From the NCBI GenBank assembly GCA_022843805.1, contig JALHMY010000029.1:1-64000 (forward strand): DNA of 64,000 nt, given 5' to 3'. Both the position numbers and the translations under genes were made by a program. Positions 1 through 7,580 of the stretch are shown here, in pieces. This DNA comes from Fuerstiella sp. (GTDB lineage: Bacteria > Planctomycetota > Planctomycetia > Planctomycetales > Planctomycetaceae). Numbering within the stretch: the stretch's first letter is position 1; each line of letters starts with the position of its first letter. The notes under the pieces are model-generated. The model made no database searches, was not told the origin of the DNA, and worked only from the letters and a program-made list of their open reading frames with translations.

Positions 1-511
1 CTGCAGCAACTCAGCCGAGGTCGCGGAACTCCGGTTGACCGGCTCTTCCCGATAGTTGATTAGGCAGAAAAATTTCAGGGCAGAAAAATGAGTCGCAAAA
101 GAACGCCAGACGGTAAGCGGATTTCGCTGCCAAAATTGCCACGGGGCGTTGCGACACGTGTCTTCCGTACTGCTGGCAACCGGGCTGCAACCCGCATTTC
201 GTATTGCCACGTCTTCAGGGAACGTAGAACCGAAGTGATTTCAGGAAATTCTGCGGAAGGGGCCGAATGCCTATTGAAAAGTCGATCCTCAGCCTCTAAC
301 CTCATGAGACTGAATCTCAATATCACCTTAGCGTCAACAAAACAGGTGATCTTTCGATCAGTATTGCTGAGGCTCAAGCCAGCCAGTGACATCAAACAAG
401 GCGCCCGGTATGGGGTACTGATTGTCAGGTAGCCAGCCATGCTCAGCACAAGAAGGTCCGCGACACAGCGTCGCATGAGTTTCCTGTGTTTTTGTCTGGA
501 GTCACTGGTTC
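1..511. other. Intergenic, with a copy of a dispersed repeat
   Basis: I see no convincing gene here. Open frames on both strands overlap each other and have no recognisable domain. Positions 63-90 hold a tandem 'GGCAGAAAAAT' unit pair that recurs exactly at 45003-45030 and in a variant form at 63877-63904, so part of this stretch is repeat-derived. Confidence 0.5.
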
Positions 512-1531
512 ATGCATCGAAATTCGGTCTCTCGCCCGCGCGGTTTTACACTGATTGAGCTTCTGGTGGTAATCGCCATTATCGCGATCTTAATCAGCCT
601 GCTGTTGCCCGCCGTGCAGGCCGCCCGCGAAGCCGCCCGTCGAACTCAGTGCAAAAATAATCTCAAACAGCTGGGTCTTGCCCTGCACAATTATCTGGGA
701 ACGTTCAGCGTATTTCCGCCCGCAGCGATCGTCGATGGAGCGAGGATCGGCCAGCCGTGGTCAGGACAGGCGATGTTGCTGCCCTATGTTGAAGGATCGA
801 ACGAGTACTCCAAAATCGATTTCTCTCTTGGTTATCACAACGGCGTCAACAAGGCCGCTTTTCCGCCTAACGGCATTGCGACGCAGAGAATCTCCGTCCT
901 GCTTTGTCCCAGCGACATCAACGACAAAGTTCGAATTAACACGGGAACGGGTCTGCCGGAACATTATCCCCTGAGCTATGCCTTTGGAGCAGGCCAGTAT
1001 TTGATTTTTAATCCTGTTGCAAAGCAGGATGGTGGTGCTGCTTTTGCTCCGAATGGCAGGCTGGCGGATCGGGATTTCACCGATGGACTCAGCAACACCG
1101 CAGGAATGTCAGAAGTACGAGCATTTCAGAACCGCTTTCACGATGCCGTACTGCCAGCCGTCGCCCCGGTTTCTCCTGCCGCAGTGGCGGGCAGCATCAG
1201 CGGCGGAGCATTTGGCGGAACCGGACATACGGAGTGGGTGTGCGGCCGTGCGATTCACAACGGGTTCACAACGACATTTGGACCGAATACTGTTGTCCCC
1301 TATACCGATGGTTCAGGAAATGTGCTCGACATTGATGTCTGCAGCAGTCGGGAAGGTGCCAGTGCAACACTTCCAACTTACGGAGTGATTACTTCTCGCA
1401 GCTACCACACAGGGATCGTCAACACACTTTTAATGGACGGATCCTGCCGATCGATCAGCAACAATATCGATCTTAAGGCATGGCAGAATCTGGGTGCACG
1501 CAGTGACGGTAACGTTATTGGCGAATTCTGA
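512..1531 (+). CDS. DUF1559 domain protein with type IV pilin-like N-terminus
   Basis: The 339-residue product starts with a class III prepilin-type signal: a short basic leader, then Gly-Phe-Thr-Leu-Ile-Glu with the +5 Glu (residues 11-16), then a hydrophobic helix to about residue 36. The downstream 'REAARR..CKNNLKQLGLALHNY' region (split here by dots) and the C-terminal Met-Asp-Gly-Ser region are hallmarks of DUF1559, a family massively expanded in planctomycetes. Members are thought to be pseudopilin-like surface or secretion proteins processed by a prepilin peptidase; no substrate is known. Length and both ends fit a complete family member. It stands alone, with no general secretion genes beside it. 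Family assignment is firm, function is inferred. Confidence 0.93.
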   Translation: MHRNSVSRPRGFTLIELLVVIAIIAILISLLLPAVQAAREAARRTQCKNNLKQLGLALHNYLGTFSVFPPAAIVDGARIGQPWSGQAMLLPYVEGSNEYSKIDFSLGYHNGVNKAAFPPNGIATQRISVLLCPSDINDKVRINTGTGLPEHYPLSYAFGAGQYLIFNPVAKQDGGAAFAPNGRLADRDFTDGLSNTAGMSEVRAFQNRFHDAVLPAVAPVSPAAVAGSISGGAFGGTGHTEWVCGRAIHNGFTTTFGPNTVVPYTDGSGNVLDIDVCSSREGASATLPTYGVITSRSYHTGIVNTLLMDGSCRSISNNIDLKAWQNLGARSDGNVIGEF

Positions 1532-1533
1532 TC

Positions 1534-1549
1534 GGGACGATTGGTTGCC
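1534..1549 (+). promoter_or_regulatory. Weak sigma-54 (-24/-12) promoter candidate
   Basis: GGGACGATTGGTTGCC has the GG-N10-GC spacing and a perfect TTGC -12 element, but the -24 half is poor (GGGACG against TGGCAC). It lies 73 bases before the small CxxC protein gene. On its own this would not be called; it is listed because better sites precede many other genes in this window. Confidence 0.3.
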
Positions 1550-1621
1550 CAGCTCAGATGTAAAAGGCTTTAAGGTACAAAGACTTCAACGTAAAAGTTT
1601 TTTGATTGGGACATTGCTGTC

Positions 1622-1777
1622 ATGTCAAAAACGTTGTGTGAAATGAAGAAACTGCTGAAGGCTGATTTCAAGCTTTACCGGCAACTGGTTTGCGACGCCA
1701 CCCATGTCTGTACCAAATGTGGACGAGCAGCAAACGATAAAAAGCTGCTTTGTAAGCCGGAACGTCTGAAGGAATAG
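1622..1777 (+). CDS. Small CxxC zinc-ribbon-like protein (51 aa)
   Basis: This 51-residue frame runs from an ATG to TAG and encodes a basic, Lys/Leu-rich helix followed by a Cys-rich tail: Cys24, then Cys30-Thr-Lys-Cys33-Gly-Arg, then Cys44-Lys-Pro. The 'CxKCGR.A.DKK.LCKP' pattern resembles small planctomycete proteins I recall as hypothetical, and the four cysteines could bind one zinc. It is shorter than usual gene-calling cut-offs. A weak sigma-54 type promoter lies 73 bases upstream. Function unknown; a nucleic-acid or protein-binding role is only a guess. Confidence 0.6.
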   Translation: MSKTLCEMKKLLKADFKLYRQLVCDATHVCTKCGRAANDKKLLCKPERLKE

Positions 1778-2112
1778 GCTGTCGTGCGGTGAGGACTGCG
1801 AGCAGGGTTTTCAGGATGTACAGAAGCCTTGTCCTTCCCGAAGACTGCTGCAAAATTTGCAGCTTAACTATGTGACCGCGCAAATGACTTTCGGCGGATA
1901 CTGCTGCAGTCTGTCCGAACAGTTTATCCAATCCGCAGTGTGAACAGGGAGCACGAATTCTGAGACCTCAGCGGGGTGCTCGTCGCATTCAACGGACGTG
2001 GTCTGGCCGATTTGACTGACCAGAACAGGCAGTTCTTCGGTACCGGACTGCGATTCACATGCGTCGTTGCGAGCCACACCGTGTGCTTTCGCCTGCTGAA
2101 AGCGATCTCCAC
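1778..2112. other. Intergenic, no feature recognised
   Basis: Open frames on both strands overlap and match no family I know. The stretch serves as the upstream region of the following outer-membrane-type gene. Confidence 0.4.
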
Positions 2113-3009
2113 ATGTCTCGGTTTCTCGTCTTCTCAACGAAAGAATGTGTTGCGACAGCATTAATACTGTTCGCGGCTTTGGGTTTCGATGCTTCGAGTG
2201 TCTGTGGTCAGACCACAGGACAGTTATTCAGTCAGGCAGACCTGCCGTGGCTAAGGTCGACGAACGAGGGGCACCGGGGAGCTGAAGAAGAGCACCTTGA
2301 GACGGACCGCGATTCATTTACGCCCTCGACGAGCACCGTGAAATCGGGGCGGCTCCTGTTTGAGTCGGCATATTCGTTCATTGACAACGGTTCCTCCTCC
2401 GCGTCGCACAGCTTCCCTGAAATCCTGAATCGCTATGGCCTTGCTGATGGGATTGAGCTGCGATTTGGCTGGAATTATGAAGTTGGCGGCGGGGGATCAG
2501 TTGCCGGTGGCCACTCGGGACGGCACTCAGAAGGAAGCTCAGAGGAGAAGGAATCACAGGTATTGTATGGGCTCAAGCTGATGCTTACCGAACAGGACCA
2601 CTGGCTGCCCGAAAGCGCCATGATCGTTCAGGGAACAACTCCCACATCAGGTCCGGAGACGGCCAGTGACATGCAGCTCGGCTATGTGTTTGGATGGAAA
2701 TTTTTCGACGGCTGGCAGTTTGACTCATCCCTTCGCTGCATCTCCACGGTGGAAGAAGAAGATCACTTTAATGAATGGGCTCCGTCGGTGGTTCTCAAGG
2801 TGCCAGTGACGGAACAGTGGAATATTCACTCCGAGTATTTCGGGCTCTTTTCTGATGGGCGTTTCGACGAAAAGAACGGTCAGTATTTTAGTCCCGGCCT
2901 TCACTATCTTATATCGCCCGACCTGGAAATTGGTGTTCGAACAGGCTGGGGACTGAGCAACGATGCTGCGGATTTCTTTACCAACGCAGGTCTGGGACTC
3001 CGATTCTAG
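2113..3009 (+). CDS. Phenol_MetA_deg-like putative outer-membrane transporter
   Basis: I start at the ATG that gives a clean signal peptide (MSRFLVFST..., hydrophobic core Ala-Leu-Ile-Leu-Phe-Ala-Ala, cleavage near Val-Cys-Gly-Gln), rather than an earlier ATG that would add 18 polar residues. The mature part has 'DRDSFTPSTSTV..GRLLFESAYSF', 'ILNRYGLADGIELRFGWNYE' and a terminal '.TNAGLGLRF' (pieces separated by dots), the alternating amphipathic pattern of a beta-barrel ending in Phe. This matches the MetA-pathway-of-phenol-degradation 'transporter' family (PF13557), common in planctomycetes. Substrate is unknown; the family name comes from one pathway and should not be read as phenol metabolism here. 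Confidence 0.75.
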   Translation: MSRFLVFSTKECVATALILFAALGFDASSVCGQTTGQLFSQADLPWLRSTNEGHRGAEEEHLETDRDSFTPSTSTVKSGRLLFESAYSFIDNGSSSASHSFPEILNRYGLADGIELRFGWNYEVGGGGSVAGGHSGRHSEGSSEEKESQVLYGLKLMLTEQDHWLPESAMIVQGTTPTSGPETASDMQLGYVFGWKFFDGWQFDSSLRCISTVEEEDHFNEWAPSVVLKVPVTEQWNIHSEYFGLFSDGRFDEKNGQYFSPGLHYLISPDLEIGVRTGWGLSNDAADFFTNAGLGLRF

Positions 3010-3163
3010 AGCACGAGCCAGCATGCCAGACTGTGCTCTGTTCAACATCACCGATTCCTTACCGGAATTCTGTGCTGAGCACTCCAATTGCCGATGAGCC
3101 ATGACCGCCATTCATCGCGCTGCACGCCAGAAAGGCTTCGGTCGTTCCGTCAGCCTTCGCGCC

Positions 3164-3225
3164 CACGTAGGCGAGTCTCTCCGAGACTCGCGAATCCCAG
3201 CGTCTCGGAGAGACGCCGCTACGTG
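3164..3225. repeat. Composite palindromic repeat (CACGTAG...CTACGTG)
   Basis: The unit is bounded by CACGTAG and CTACGTG and holds two nested palindromes, GCGAGTCTC/GAGACTCGC and GCGTCTC/GAGACGC. The same GAGTCTC-TCC-GAGACTC core recurs four times between 33942 and 34603. This is a REP/BIME-like intergenic repeat able to form strong hairpins on either strand. Confidence 0.85.
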
Positions 3226-3524
3226 GCTGAGGTACGTCGCCTGAAAGACACAGGAACGCTGGAGTTCTCTGGTAGCTGAAGCACCGGGAGGGCGAGGCTC
3301 CTGCCGAGCCGATCACTCGCCACAAGTGGTCCCAGGAGATCCAGAACAACCAACAAAGCTGATAAATTCACAGGACGGCAGTCACCGCTCAATTTCCTGA
3401 AAATATTTCCCAGATGGCCCGTCAAATAGGTAAATGCTGGTGGCGCGGAATCCCATCGCTTGCGAATCCAATCAAAGAGACCTGACCCCTTTTTCCCTTC
3501 CAGATCGCAGTTCCTCGCTGCACT

Positions 3525-3540
3525 CGGCACACTGTATGCA
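3525..3540 (+). promoter_or_regulatory. Sigma-54 promoter candidate for the glycine-zipper gene
   Basis: CGGCACACTGTATGCA matches the -24 (GGCAC) and -12 (TGCA) elements with the required GG-N10-GC spacing. The only departures from TGGCAC-N5-TTGCA are the first base and the first base of the -12 element. It lies 120 bases ahead of the start codon. Confidence 0.6.
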
Positions 3541-3659
3541 ATGAGTCCCTTTGCGGAACGAAAAGCAACGTTCGGCCTGCGGCCGGAAACGACGTCAATC
3601 GGTCCAATGTGATTCAGATGTTACATTCGGGGAATTCCCTGTTTTTAGGAGAAATGACC

Positions 3660-4187
3660 ATGCCAGCAAACAAGCCAAAGAAACGAGATGCGGATGCGAA
3701 TCGGGATCCGATAAGTGGCGAAGCAGGTTCACATCCCGTTGGAACCGGGCTGGGTACTGCCATGGGCGGCGCCGCAGCCGGGATGGCAGCCGGGGCAGTG
3801 GGAGGTCCTGTTGGAGCAGCGATTGGAGCGGTCGCCGGAGGCATCGCAGGCGGCTATGCGGGAAAGGCTGCCGCTGAAGCAATTGACCCTACTGAAGAAC
3901 AGGCCTACTGGGAAGAAAACTACGCCGGCAGACCTTACTTCGAAGAGGATGTTCCATACGATACCTACGCACCCGCCTATCGATATGGATGGGAATCGCG
4001 AACGAAATATGCCGACCGCTCCTATAATGATGTCGAAGCGGAACTACAGCGGGAATGGTGGGAATCTGAGAACAACGACCAGCTGGAATGGGAAAAAGCG
4101 CAGCCCGCGGTTCGAGATGCCTGGGATAGAATTGACACTCGAGATCAGGCGCGAGTTCGAGAATCTCAGAGAAAAAGCCGTAAGTAA
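3660..4187 (+). CDS. Glycine-zipper protein, stress/envelope type
   Basis: The 175-residue product begins at an ATG 8 bases after an AGGAGA ribosome site. A polar N-terminus is followed by a long Gly/Ala-rich glycine-zipper segment (about residues 28-70, repeated GxxxG such as GAAIGAVAGGIAGGYAG), then a highly charged, Tyr/Trp/Glu-rich C-terminal part with 'YDTYAPAYRYGWES' and 'WEKAQPAVRDAW'. This arrangement is seen in small proteobacterial and planctomycete stress-associated proteins whose zipper inserts in or packs at a membrane. A sigma-54 type site lies upstream and a strong terminator downstream, so it is probably monocistronic. Biochemical role unknown. Confidence 0.8.
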   Translation: MPANKPKKRDADANRDPISGEAGSHPVGTGLGTAMGGAAAGMAAGAVGGPVGAAIGAVAGGIAGGYAGKAAAEAIDPTEEQAYWEENYAGRPYFEEDVPYDTYAPAYRYGWESRTKYADRSYNDVEAELQREWWESENNDQLEWEKAQPAVRDAWDRIDTRDQARVRESQRKSRK

Positions 4188-4265
4188 CATTTTCCGCTTT
4201 TCAACCGGTGGCTGACGCCCAATCGGCGGGCGTCGCGAATCAGCAGCTCAATAGATTAGCGTACA

Positions 4266-4300
4266 GGCGGGATGGCCAGACCATCCCGCCTTATTTTTTT
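4266..4300 (+). terminator. Rho-independent terminator
   Basis: A perfect 10-base stem (GGCGGGATGG / CCATCCCGCC) with a 5-base loop is followed by TTATTTTTTT. It ends the glycine-zipper transcript. Confidence 0.92.
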
Positions 4301-4354
4301 CTTAGCGACGCCAGCGTTCTCAGGCAGGCCGGTCAATGGCAATTTGAAACTTCT

Positions 4355-4519
4355 TCAATTCTCCGAACGCTGAATTTCAATTCGGCGGCCGGGCGAATGT
4401 CGGCTTTCATCGCCTTCAGGAAATTCCAGGTCATTGATCACGTCAATCAGCAGAAGTGCGACGGCCGACTTGTCGGGTGCAATTCCATGCAGATCGCGGT
4501 TTGACTCGGACATGCTCAT
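4355..4519 (-). pseudogene. N-terminal remnant of an isochorismatase-family hydrolase
   Basis: The reverse strand encodes 'SDLHG'-like then 'APDKSAVALLLIDVINDLEFP', split here as APDKSAVALL-LIDVINDLEFP, which matches the start of cysteine hydrolases of the isochorismatase superfamily, including the first catalytic Asp in LIDVINDLEF. After about 40 residues the frame degenerates to unrelated sequence and stops. A full member is about 180 residues, so the nucleophilic Cys and catalytic Lys are gone. Short but diagnostic; I call it a decayed gene. Confidence 0.6.
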
Positions 4520-4833
4520 AAACTGAAACAAGCGCATAAAAAGAGGTCGTCAGGACGCAGCATCCGTTTGCAGACCTTTACCAGCATCAAGTATTGGCGA
4601 AGGATTCTCTGAAACGATTGTTTTTCCTGACGACCCTAAGTCGCATACTGCATTTGTTGTACCAGAGTGTTTCGATCAACGTCAGCTGCTGAATTGCTCG
4701 ATCGGAAACAATTCTGACTGCAAATCGATCAGAGTGAATGGGACGCTGTCTCCCGGGGGAACTTTCGTAACGTCTCTGTCAGGAAATATCGGCCTGAACA
4801 CGATCGTCCCGTCGACCACCTGAATGATGGGAG

Positions 4834-4849
4834 TGGTCTGTTGTTTGCA
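4834..4849 (+). promoter_or_regulatory. Sigma-54 promoter candidate
   Basis: TGGTCTGTTGTTTGCA has a perfect TGG and a perfect TTGCA -12 element with GG-N10-GC spacing; the middle of the -24 box (TCT for CAC) is off. It lies 76 bases ahead of the membrane protein gene and its overlapping SDR gene. Confidence 0.5.
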
Positions 4850-4924
4850 CTAAGCAATATCGGCATCTGATGCATCTCGATGGACGGCCCGCGGGGTGCT
4901 TCTGTCACAGAGGAGATATTCTCA

Positions 4925-5377
4925 ATGAGCTCACAAAGTGCAGGACAATCCGAATATTCTTTTTCGCGTGCGGAAACTGATTCCTGCGGGGTGAAGGACG
5001 GGTGTGATTCAGCACCAGCGAGCGGAGTTGTGGTCGGGGCTCTGGCTGGCTTTGCAGCAACATTTCCCATGACAGCCGTGATGGGCGCAGGTTATCGGGC
5101 TTTGCCAGCTGGCGAGCGGTATTCGCTGCCGCCGCGTCAGATCACCATGTCGCTGGCACGTTCCGCCGGAGTGGCTGAAAGCATGGACAACAGTGATCGA
5201 ACAGTAGCAACCGCAGTAGCTCATTTTGGGTATGGTGCCGCCATGGGCGGCATTTACGGTCTGCTTACCCATTCAGAATCCCGCAGCGCAGCAACGGGTG
5301 CTGTGTTAGGGGGCTGCATTCGCCCTGTTCGAAATTGTTTTGACAATGAATCCGCACGGAGCATAAGTGATGGATAA
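4925..5377 (+). pseudogene. Truncated integral membrane protein (DUF1440-like), probable frameshift
   Basis: The ATG follows a GAGGAG site. The product has a polar N-terminus, a helix 'VVVGALAGFAATFPMTAVMG', the conserved-looking 'LPPRQIT' stretch, and a second segment 'AVAHFGYGAAMGGIYGLL'. Relatives continue through further membrane helices. Here the hydrophobic frame breaks at a GGGGG run near 5309-5313. Reading one base on gives 'AAFALFEIVLTMNPHGA', a plausible continuation, whereas the encoded end (IRPVRNCFDNES...) is polar. I infer a one-base indel. The stop overlaps the start of the following SDR gene, so the two are probably co-transcribed from the sigma-54 type site. Confidence 0.6.
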
Positions 5378-6560
5378 ACGTATAACGAGGGCATTGGGAA
5401 TCTCATTGTGCGGAGTCGCTGCAGCGATAGCGGCCCGACGATTTTTACGAGGTCCCCTGCCGAGCTTCGCCGGGAAGTGTATCGTTATTACCGGCGGATC
5501 GCGCGGGCTGGGACTCGAAATGGGAAGAATCTGGGCCGCAGAAGGTGCAAGTATTGCACTGTGTTCACGAACTCAGGATGAGGTGGAAGCGGCCGTGGAC
5601 GAACTCAGTGAGTACGGATGTCCGGTTTACGGGGAAGTTTGTGATGTTTCCGACGAAGCTCAGGTGTGCAGATTTCTTTCCGGAGTGTCACAACGGTTTG
5701 GCCCGGTTGACGTCCTTGTAAATAACGCAGGAATTATTAGTGCGGGGCCGCTTGACTGTGTCACCCTGGATGATTACCGACGAACAATGGAAGTGCATTT
5801 CTGGGGGCCGCTTTATACGATGCAGGCAGTAATTCCGGAGATGCGACGACGTGGCTGGGGGCGCATCGTCAATATTTCATCAATTGGTGGTAAAGTCAGT
5901 TTTCCTCACCTGCTTCCTTACTGTGCCAGCAAATTTGCATTGACCGGTCTGTCGGAAGGGTTGCGATCTGAGCTTGCTGCGTGCGGAATTGCAGTCACTA
6001 CCGTTTGTCCTGGAATGATGCGAACCGGAAGTCCGCGGAACGCCGAATTTAAAGGTCAGCATCGTGCGGAGTATGCATGGTTCAGCATTGCCTCATCGCT
6101 GCCGCTCGTCTCACTGAATTCCACTCGGGCCGCACGCAGGATTGTCGAGGCTTGTCGCCGAGGAACTGCGGAAGTGGCACTTTCGCTTCCGGTTGAAATT
6201 GCAGTACGCGCTCACGCGATTGCTCCGGAACTCAGCGCGTTTCTGCTCAAAAAAATCAGTGAATACCTGCCTTCTTCAATCGGCGGCGAATGCGATCCCC
6301 GAAAAGGCTGGCAAAGCTTTTCAGAGTGGTCTCCCTCCTGGCTCACAACCCTGTCGGAGCAGGCCGCCATACGAAATCTGGAGGTTCACTCGAGCCTGCC
6401 GCTGAAAATCTCTGAAGAAGACAACAGCGCCCGACAGCACGCTGGTATCCTGGATGAAGTTGATGAAACGAGTGCCGATTCCTTTCCTGCGAGTGACCCG
6501 CCTTCATGGACACCCGTCAGCCGTACGGGTTCATCTGAAGAGGCTGCTGTACAACCTTAG
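5370..6560 (+). CDS. SDR-family oxidoreductase with C-terminal SFPASDPPSW tail
   Basis: This is a 396-residue short-chain dehydrogenase. A short N-terminal hydrophobic stretch (residues 8-24) precedes a Rossmann domain with the cofactor motif TGGSRGLG, the NNAG motif, the active-site Ser in NISSIGG and the catalytic YCASK. The sequence resembles classical SDRs of broad, NAD(P)-dependent carbonyl/alcohol type; the substrate cannot be told. The usual domain ends near residue 250. About 150 further residues follow, ending in the acidic DEVDETSADSFPASDPPSW motif, known as a short conserved tail in small bacterial proteins. Its start overlaps the preceding gene by 8 bases, indicating translational coupling. 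Confidence 0.88.
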   Translation: MDKRITRALGISLCGVAAAIAARRFLRGPLPSFAGKCIVITGGSRGLGLEMGRIWAAEGASIALCSRTQDEVEAAVDELSEYGCPVYGEVCDVSDEAQVCRFLSGVSQRFGPVDVLVNNAGIISAGPLDCVTLDDYRRTMEVHFWGPLYTMQAVIPEMRRRGWGRIVNISSIGGKVSFPHLLPYCASKFALTGLSEGLRSELAACGIAVTTVCPGMMRTGSPRNAEFKGQHRAEYAWFSIASSLPLVSLNSTRAARRIVEACRRGTAEVALSLPVEIAVRAHAIAPELSAFLLKKISEYLPSSIGGECDPRKGWQSFSEWSPSWLTTLSEQAAIRNLEVHSSLPLKISEEDNSARQHAGILDEVDETSADSFPASDPPSWTPVSRTGSSEEAAVQP

Positions 6561-6605
6561 TGCTGAGTACATTTTCGATAATCTTTATCCAACGTGAGAA
6601 TGACC

Positions 6606-6704
6606 ATGCTGCCAGCAACCGTTGAACGTGTACCCGCTCAAACTGACCAGAAAATAAACGAAAGAATTCGTCAGCAGACAATCGCAAGGATTGCCCAGGG
6701 GTGA
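6606..6704 (+). pseudogene. Short remnant of a small membrane-protein gene
   Basis: An ATG opens 32 codons reading MLPATVERVPAQTDQK then INERIRQQTIARIAQG before TGA. The pattern (VxRVPxxT...INxxIRQQT) resembles the cytoplasmic start of small stress-associated proteins in which a DUF2892-like membrane domain follows. No such continuation is seen. I infer a truncated gene; the match is from memory and short, so confidence is low. Confidence 0.35.
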
Positions 6705-7090
6705 ATCAGCGAGGATCGCCGGGGATTTCTGTTTCCATTCTGCATTTGTCGTGACGGAATGAGAGCATTGAGGTCCGCGCAAAGTCCTCCACTGCAGTGG
6801 CAATGGACATCCTGTGCAGTTTAATTCCGTTTCGAACGTACTCCGAGCGCATCGATTTGCGACTCTCAGTTTAACGCCGCGAAATGACCAGAATATCCGT
6901 ACAAACTTTTATACATCCGGAAGAAAGGGCCACAATCTGAAATCAATCCGAGACAATATTTTATGACATGGTATGATCCGTTTCTGACTCTGAGCTCGAA
7001 ACAGTCGAACGTGGGCATCGGGAATCTGGAGCCATGCCAGTCCGAGTGAGATTGTCCGGGACAACATTCCTGATTGATTACGGAGATGTG
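6705..7090. other. Intergenic, no feature recognised
   Basis: I see no coding pattern, hairpin terminator or GG-N10-GC promoter here. It should hold the promoter of the receiver-kinase pair downstream, which is apparently not of the -24/-12 type. Confidence 0.4.
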
Positions 7091-7501
7091 ATGGTGAGTA
7101 AGTTTTCGCTTCGAATTCTGATTGTTGACGATAATCGAGACGGTGCGGACAGCCTTGAAATGATGCTTCGAATTCTGGGAAATGAAACTCGAACGGCCTA
7201 CGATGGTCAGAGTGGAGTGGAAATCGCTGAAGAATTTCGCCCCGACGTGGTTTTGCTGGATATTGGATTGCCCCGGCTCAATGGTTACCAGGCGTGTCGT
7301 TATCTTCGTGAACAGCCCTGGGGTCAGACAATGATTCTGATCGCGGTCACCGGATGGAGCCAGGAGGAAGATCGTCGTCGTTCGGAAGAAGCAGGCTTTG
7401 ACCATCACCTCGTGAAACCCGTCGACTCTGCGGCCCTGATGAAAATGCTGTCAGCAATGGCGGCCACAGCAACTGCGGGATCAGCCACGGCAAATCCCTA
7501 A
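7091..7501 (+). CDS. Single-domain response regulator (CheY-like)
   Basis: The product is one receiver domain of about 120 residues plus a short Ala/Thr-rich tail. Visible landmarks are the acidic pocket in 'ILIVDDNRD', the phospho-acceptor Asp57 in 'VVLLDIGLP', Thr in 'AVTGW' and Lys in 'LVKPVD'. I start at the ATG preceded by GGAG rather than the earlier ATG, which would add 19 residues without similarity. There is no output domain, so it probably acts through protein contacts or as a phosphate shuttle. It lies directly ahead of a hybrid kinase whose own receiver has the same style. Confidence 0.9.
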   Translation: MVSKFSLRILIVDDNRDGADSLEMMLRILGNETRTAYDGQSGVEIAEEFRPDVVLLDIGLPRLNGYQACRYLREQPWGQTMILIAVTGWSQEEDRRRSEEAGFDHHLVKPVDSAALMKMLSAMAATATAGSATANP

Positions 7502-7580
7502 TCCAGAGCCTGCCAGCCTCACACCACGCGATTTCCGCTCCTGGGGCCTCGGAGGAAACTGCATGACATTACGAAAATGA

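Noticed and set aside
75-476. Opposed open frames at the left edge
   Set aside because: They overlap on both strands, have no domain resemblance, and begin inside a dispersed repeat.
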